Shown here: one piece after another, positions 6,873 through 7,090 of the stretch
Position numbering within the stretch: position 1 is the stretch's first letter
Layout: every line of letters begins with the position of its first letter
Source of the DNA: JBLIOB01 sp047639575
GTDB taxonomy: Bacteria; Bacteroidota; Bacteroidia; Flavobacteriales_D; Parvicellaceae
Assembly (NCBI GenBank): GCA_047639575.1
Contig: JBLIOB010000224.1
Span: 1-7,090 of the forward strand
Length of the DNA: 7,090 bases
Direction of reading: 5' to 3'
The notes under the pieces: generated by a model
What the model saw: the letters and a program-made list of their open reading frames with translations, nothing else
Told to the model about the DNA's origin: nothing
The model's database searches: none
Translations under genes and position numbers: made by a program

Positions 6873-6943
6873 CTAGTATTGAGTTTACTAAGTCAAAGTG
6901 CAGGTAGACTTTTTGATTCGCCCAGTACCGTAAGCTAGTCTTG
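6871..6943. repeat. short imperfect direct repeat, two copies
   Basis: AGCTAGTATTG (6871-6881, overlapping the stop codon of the SGNH gene) and AGCTAGTCTTG (6933-6943) agree at 10 of 11 bases, 62 bases apart. Two short copies can arise by chance, and no function is assigned. Confidence 0.25.
6893..6916 (+). terminator. candidate terminator after the MBOAT-SGNH pair
   Basis: AAAGT (6895-6899) and ACTTT (6908-6912) form a short stem with an 8-base loop and are followed by more T residues, a run of five from 6910 to 6914. The stem can be extended with TC and GA if a two-base bulge is allowed. An alternative stem pairs AAGTC (6890-6894) with GACTT (6907-6911). The structure is AT-rich and weak but lies 20 bases after the stop, where a terminator would be expected. 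Confidence 0.25.
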
Positions 6944-6971
6944 CATCACATTTGATCTTTTACTTGATTTG
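6941..6971 (+). promoter_or_regulatory. candidate promoter of the downstream lipoprotein gene
   Basis: TTG at 6941-6943 and TTGATTTG at 6964-6971 are 20 bases apart. The second matches TAnnTTTG at seven of eight positions, and the spacing fits Bacteroidota -33/-7 promoters. The start point would be close to 6976-6978, giving a leader of about 16 bases before ATG 6993. Support is by consensus and spacing only. Confidence 0.3.
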
Positions 6972-6992
6972 CTTACATCAAAACTTTACCTC

Positions 6993-7090
6993 ATGAGATT
7001 TAAGCTACTTTTTATTCCACTTTTTATTGCCACAGCATGTACATCAAACTCAGGCCCTAAAAAGATTAAAACCGATGAATTCATTAGTCA
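6993..7090 (+). CDS. lipoprotein, N-terminal part only (3' partial)
   Basis: From ATG 6993 the frame stays open to the window edge and gives 32 residues, starting MRFKLLFIPLFIATAC. It has a basic n-region (R2, K4), a hydrophobic core and a lipobox-like IATAC with the lipidated cysteine at residue 16, the expected signature for signal peptidase II. The mature start TSNSGPKKIKTDEF is basic and lacks the acidic cluster next to the cysteine that directs surface export of some Bacteroidota lipoproteins, so a periplasm-facing location is a weak inference. No Shine-Dalgarno sequence is seen. The 120-base gap and candidate promoter suggest it is separate from the MBOAT-SGNH unit. The rest of the gene lies outside the window, so its function is unknown. 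Confidence 0.7.
   Translation, partial: MRFKLLFIPLFIATACTSNSGPKKIKTDEFIS

Noticed and set aside
1..7090. CRISPR array, tRNA or rRNA gene, insertion sequence or phage remnant
   Set aside because: No regularly spaced repeats, cloverleaf-like segments, transposase or integrase motifs were seen on either strand.

Overview
The window looks like an ordinary chromosomal segment of a Bacteroidota bacterium, probably a flavobacterium-like marine or freshwater lineage. The evidence is AT-rich DNA, start codons without clear Shine-Dalgarno sequences, promoter-like boxes resembling the Bacteroidota -7 consensus TAnnTTTG, and gene families typical of that phylum: a TonB-type protein of the cysteine-containing class, a large Asp-box (BNR/VPS10-like) exported protein, and an AlgI-type MBOAT with an SGNH partner. 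The genus cannot be told from this sequence alone.

Layout. Positions 2-127 hold the last 41 codons of a membrane protein on the plus strand. It converges on a minus-strand gene (140-871) for a TonB-family energy transducer that appears to start at TTG. A 234-base divergent intergenic region (872-1105) contains two palindromes. The larger has perfect 10-base arms around one central base and overlaps the best -7 box for the next gene. Positions 1106-4390 encode a 1,094-residue exported double-propeller protein with about ten Asp-box repeats, a Bacteroidota-type beta-sandwich and a helical tail. After a 74-base gap comes a tightly coupled pair: an MBOAT O-acyltransferase (4465-5904) and a membrane-anchored SGNH/DltD/AlgJ-like protein (5904-6872), joined by a TGATG overlap. 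A 120-base gap with a weak terminator and promoter candidates leads to the first 32 codons of a lipoprotein gene (6993 to the window edge).

How the genes fit together. The MBOAT and SGNH genes very probably form one functional unit that moves acyl (usually acetyl) groups across the inner membrane onto an extracytoplasmic glycan or other acceptor. No glycan synthesis gene is visible, so the acceptor is unknown. The TonB-like protein and the propeller protein also act in the envelope, but nothing except proximity and the shared intergenic region links them to the acylation pair.

I found no RNA gene, insertion sequence, CRISPR array, phage gene or recognisable defence system. The most unusual signal is the 21-base inverted repeat at 1037-1057. 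I see no convincing evidence of a wholly new multi-gene system.
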